NCBI GenBank assembly: GCA_003427395.1
Contig: BFEA01000507.1
Span: forward strand, 945,746 to 979,772
DNA: 34,027 bases
Direction of reading: 5' to 3'
Origin: Chara braunii
Lineage: Eukaryota; Streptophyta; Charophyceae; Charales; Characeae
In this document: positions 30,807 through 34,027 of the stretch, piece after piece
Layout of the letters: each line of letters begins with the position of its first letter
How positions within the stretch are numbered: position 1 is the stretch's first letter
Translations under genes and position numbers: made by a program
Notes under the pieces: model-generated
What the model was told of the DNA's origin: nothing
The model's input: only the letters and a program-made list of their open reading frames with translations
The model's database searches: none

Positions 30807-33039
30807 ATAAAGAAAGAAAAAAGCGTCATGCTGGTGTTTTGACAAAGCTTGGCATACAGGGGAAATCCGCCGCAACAAAACGAGGCTCGGGCATAGCCAC
30901 AGACTTATATTACCGAAATTGTACATCTAGCTAATAACTACAATAGAGGAAGGATAACTCTGCCCATGGGACAATTATTAGGGTGGGAGACCACAAACTG
31001 AGATGACAAAAATTGTAGCTTGGATAATCACTAACCATAACCAAGGGGGCATAATGAATAGTTAATCTAACAATATTGTGCTAGCACTATTAAGGAAATA
31101 TAAATGGGTTGCTCTCAAGTTGGCTTCGGTTCGACATTGCGAAGGGGCTATAACACACTGCCTATAGTAGCTCAGTTAAAACACTCACTGTAAGGCATGG
31201 GACGGGTAAAGTGCTTATCCGACACAACTTGTTAGCTAGGGATACTTTCTAGGTGACTAGATAGACGAAACTTCATGATTCTCCCCGTTAACCTTTGCAA
31301 ACCAATCCATCATCCATTGATTGATTATTATTTTTTCAACCTCCAATTGTTTGTTCGCATCGGGTTTCATGGTTTTTATTCCGTTCCCTTTCTTAGGTTT
31401 ATTTTCACCTTCCCCTCACGGTGCTCGTATATCATCGGTCATTGAGAAATACTTAGGCTTAGCCACAGAGTTCAAACACGACGAATTTTGCTTCTTGAAA
31501 TGAAACCCATTGGTCAAACATACATGATTATCACCTTTTTTGGCACGATTTTCCAACCTTTTATAATTTGCTTGGATGATATTTAGAGCGTAATCCGTAT
31601 CCGCTCGCCACTACTAATCAAGTCTGGGTTGATGTGCTTTCCTTTTTTTTTTCTTTCGATGTGCTTGACTTTAGCTACCTTCCTTTAGCTGCTTATTATA
31701 GATGTTTCAGTTCTCTAAGTCGACTTCGTTGCGGTTTCTCGATAGGAAATCCATGGATCAAAGAGTTGCTGCCCATGGCAGTTGCCTTTTACCGCGTCCT
31801 ATCTCTGGCAATGCCAACGCATCTACCCAATGCATTATTTTGGGCAAATGAATTATTTTTGATATAGCAGAGCGCTTAGCGCCTGCGTCTCACTTTCTTT
31901 TGATATAATATCATAGACTGATAGAGCGGGCTAGGGTTGTTGGTACGTGCAACTGTTGTCCGGTATAACCGCTGGGAGGGTGTAGGGCTCCTGTAGATGG
32001 GGAGGCATGTTGAGGTAGAAAGGGGGGTGGGTTTTGTGAGTACCTTCAGATTAAAAAAATGAGCACCTTCAGAAGAAAAAAAATGAGCACCTTCAGAAAA
32101 AAAAAAAAAAAAAAACCTGGGAAGGACGTGATTGCATGGCACCACTCTGCCACTTGTGCGAGGTGTGACTAGAGCTGGGTAACATCCTCCACCTCTGGGT
32201 GCCAGTGGGTGTACTGACCCCTATTAGACCAAGTTTGGGAATGGAGGGCGGCGGACGCTGCTGGGAGCGCTGCGCTGCCCCTCCGCGCTACTGAGTGTGT
32301 CGCACGGCGCGATGGAAATTTCGGCGGGATGCCGCCGGTGCACTCTGTCATCGTCCATGGCGTTGGGTGGGAGAGATGGTGGCAGCACCACCGTGCGCCG
32401 CGATAGGAAGATCTGGTTGACGTTTTTTGCATGTCGCCGGACAGTGGTTGTTGGCTATGGTGGTGGGAGGGGGAGGTGGTAGCAGCGCTGCTTGGTGCGT
32501 GAGTGTTGTCCTTTATAGCGGCTACAAGGGTGGCTGAGTATTGTGTTTTGCAGACAGATTTCATGGGCGGGGGCTTCCCTTTTGACGCTTGCGGAGAGGA
32601 AGGTTGTTTACGAAGCAGTGTCTACGTCGCGTTGAAGGGAGGTTATACATCACGATGCTGTAGGTCAGAAGAGCTAGGGTTATGGACCCCTTCTTCCTCA
32701 ACAGCACGGTAAGTGGTTTCACATGGGGGCTTGAACTCCCTGTGGCGGCGCACCAACGGGTTTGGTGAGGAGGTGCCACACCATCTCTGATTCCTCTTGG
32801 GGGATTGAAGAAGACCGTCAATTTCTTCGGTGTTAGCATTGCGTAGAAGCCTAGGGGCTGACAGTGGGACGAAGGATGTTCCTCGTCCCCCGGAGATGCT
32901 GGGGTTGGGTTCGAGGGGGATGGGGTAGGTAGATGCTCCTGAGGAAGAGGGGGCGGCGATTATATTGTCGAGTGATGGCTCTTATGGTCAGTCTTGCCCA
33001 TGTATGGTTTGGTGTCTCAGTGTACCGGACGTTGGCCTG
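30807..33039. other. Mixed non-coding stretch
   Basis: I see no gene. 30870-32030 is of moderate GC content with short unremarkable frames. 32170-32970 is GC-rich and carries a minus-strand open frame of 131 codons (32169-32564) rich in Ser, Thr, His and Arg, with no recognisable domain. A B-box-like GGGAGTTCAAGCCC lies on the minus strand near 32735 but without an A box. Confidence 0.5.
32038..32117. repeat. A-rich minisatellite, about 22-bp unit
   Basis: Three units of GAGYACCTTCAGA followed by A-rich sequence stand in a row; the last runs into a long A tract at about 32098-32117. It looks like an expanded poly(A) tail, possibly of a retroposed sequence. Confidence 0.75.
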
Positions 33040-34027
33040 ATTGCTCTGATTCTGATTCTGTGAATGAATTCTTGTGAAAGAATTTTGATTCTTAGTTTGG
33101 CTTTGCTTTTGAGTACTAATGATCTTGTCTAATCATGTTCCTGTTGTTGTTTGTCTGATGAGTGATTTTCTCGAGTGTATCGAAATTCCTGATTTTAAAT
33201 CTAAGTTTACGGGTTCCAATAGTCCTTTACGTTGGCTTTCTAAATTGATCTCAATTTCTTTTAATAATACTATCGTGAAAAGTTCCTATGAAATTTCCTA
33301 TTAAAATTTCTGAATTTTTACAATCATGAGTCCGTTTTTGGACATATCAGGTAAATCGAAAGAGACTTCCCAACTACTCTCGAATTCTATATCTCTGAAT
33401 CTCGATTCAAAAATAATTTCCTATTGTGATTTCCTTAGCATCGATTAGTATCACGGTCATAACGATTTCCTGAACCCTGGTTCTGGAAATCAGAGTCAAA
33501 GTCCGGGTGATATCAGATTCTTGTGGTTTTCCTAATCAATAGGCTTCTGAGGTTTGATGTTCATTAGCTTTTACCGGTAATAAGGCTTAGTAATTTCAGT
33601 TCTTGTCGGATAAATCAACTGAGAATTTCATAGTGTTGGTCGAAGATCTTAATTAGGGCATCTGAGGGTATATCCCTATGGCATGTGGTCTCAAATAACC
33701 GGTTAAAATTCGCTTTAAAAATCTCGTAGATTCATATGGGGCGGTTCTGTTGAGTTGGGGGATCTGTCCAAGAAGGAGGGCAAAGGGCACGAGATGACTC
33801 TTTGTGAGGACAGAGAGAGGGTTGCATCGGGGCTGTCTGAGGGGTACCGGCTAGGAGAACTTTCATTAGATGCGATTGGCGTCGAGCAACTTTGGTTGTC
33901 GGATGGGTACCGGCTGATGAGGGTTTACTATGGTGCGATTGGCCTCAGACGGTGCTAGCTCACCCCCTCGATGGCGGAAACTAGAATTTCCGAGGGGGCA
34001 GGAGATTGCAGGGTGAGGATTGTGTCT
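33040..34027 (+). ncRNA. Region C: hairpin-rich non-coding stretch, open at window end
   Basis: Perfect or near-perfect stem-loops again occur in series. GATTTCC (33464-33470) pairs with GGAAATC (33485-33491), with inner GAAC/GTTC. GTCTGAGG (33835-33842) pairs with CCTCAGAC (33943-33950), with GCATC/GGTGC outside; this helix encloses two 63-bp-period units starting GTACCGGCT (33844 and 33907) and containing GCGATTGGC. CCCCCTCG (33963-33970) pairs with CGAGGGGG (33991-33998), with inner GAAA/TTTC. The 9-mer ATGGCGGAA in the last hairpin also occurs in element A near 13631 and 13756. C may be part of a third family member. I see neither end and no protein. Confidence 0.5.

Noticed and set aside
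32169-32564. Minus-strand open frame of 131 codons
   Set aside because: Low-complexity Ser/Thr/His/Arg-rich translation in a GC-rich stretch, no recognisable motif, and no supporting context.

Overview
The window looks like repeat-rich nuclear DNA from a plant-lineage eukaryote. It has a chromodomain-type Ty3/gypsy retrotransposon with an initiator-Met-tRNA primer site, long AT-rich deserts, homopolymer runs and microsatellites, and no convincing host protein-coding gene. A charophyte such as Chara is my guess from general style; nothing in the window proves it. No prokaryotic gene organisation is present. Every long protein-like reading frame belongs to one decayed retrotransposon on the minus strand.

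Layout. 1-8049: AT-rich, non-coding, with several old tandem duplications. 8050-24283: a minus-strand Ty3/gypsy element with both LTRs (left 8050-8960, right 23350-24283), primer binding site, leader, gag, protease, reverse transcriptase/RNase H, integrase with C-terminal chromodomain, and polypurine tract. All domains are broken by stops and frameshifts. Inside its reverse transcriptase lies a second insertion, element A (11682-19141, 7,460 bp), flanked by a 4-bp CCGT duplication, starting TG and ending CA, with no credible protein. 24284-27811: AT-rich DNA with a hammerhead-ribozyme core (25075-25111) between TA microsatellites, and diverged repeat units. 27812-30802: element B (2,991 bp), related to A at its ends, flanked by CCGC, also non-coding. 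Its boundaries are supported by a similar uninterrupted sequence at about 25855-25990. 30807-33040: mixed sequence without a recognisable gene. 33040-34027: region C, another hairpin-rich, repeat-bearing stretch that runs off the window.

The most unusual content is in A, B and C: dense stem-loops whose stems change sequence while pairing is kept. In A, twelve hairpins (15856-16768) share a hexaloop TAAGTT/TAAGAT whose closing pair is A-T, G-C or C-G in different copies. They are followed by three 120-nt units (17054-17360) with long helices. Non-Watson-Crick pairs are mostly G.T when read on the plus strand, which suggests that a plus-strand RNA is folded and has been under selection. A and B share about 40 bp at their left ends and the right-end pattern GCTCRACA. 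They may be giant solo LTRs or non-autonomous elements of one family whose cargo is a structured RNA. This family, together with the hammerhead core, is the best candidate here for something undescribed.
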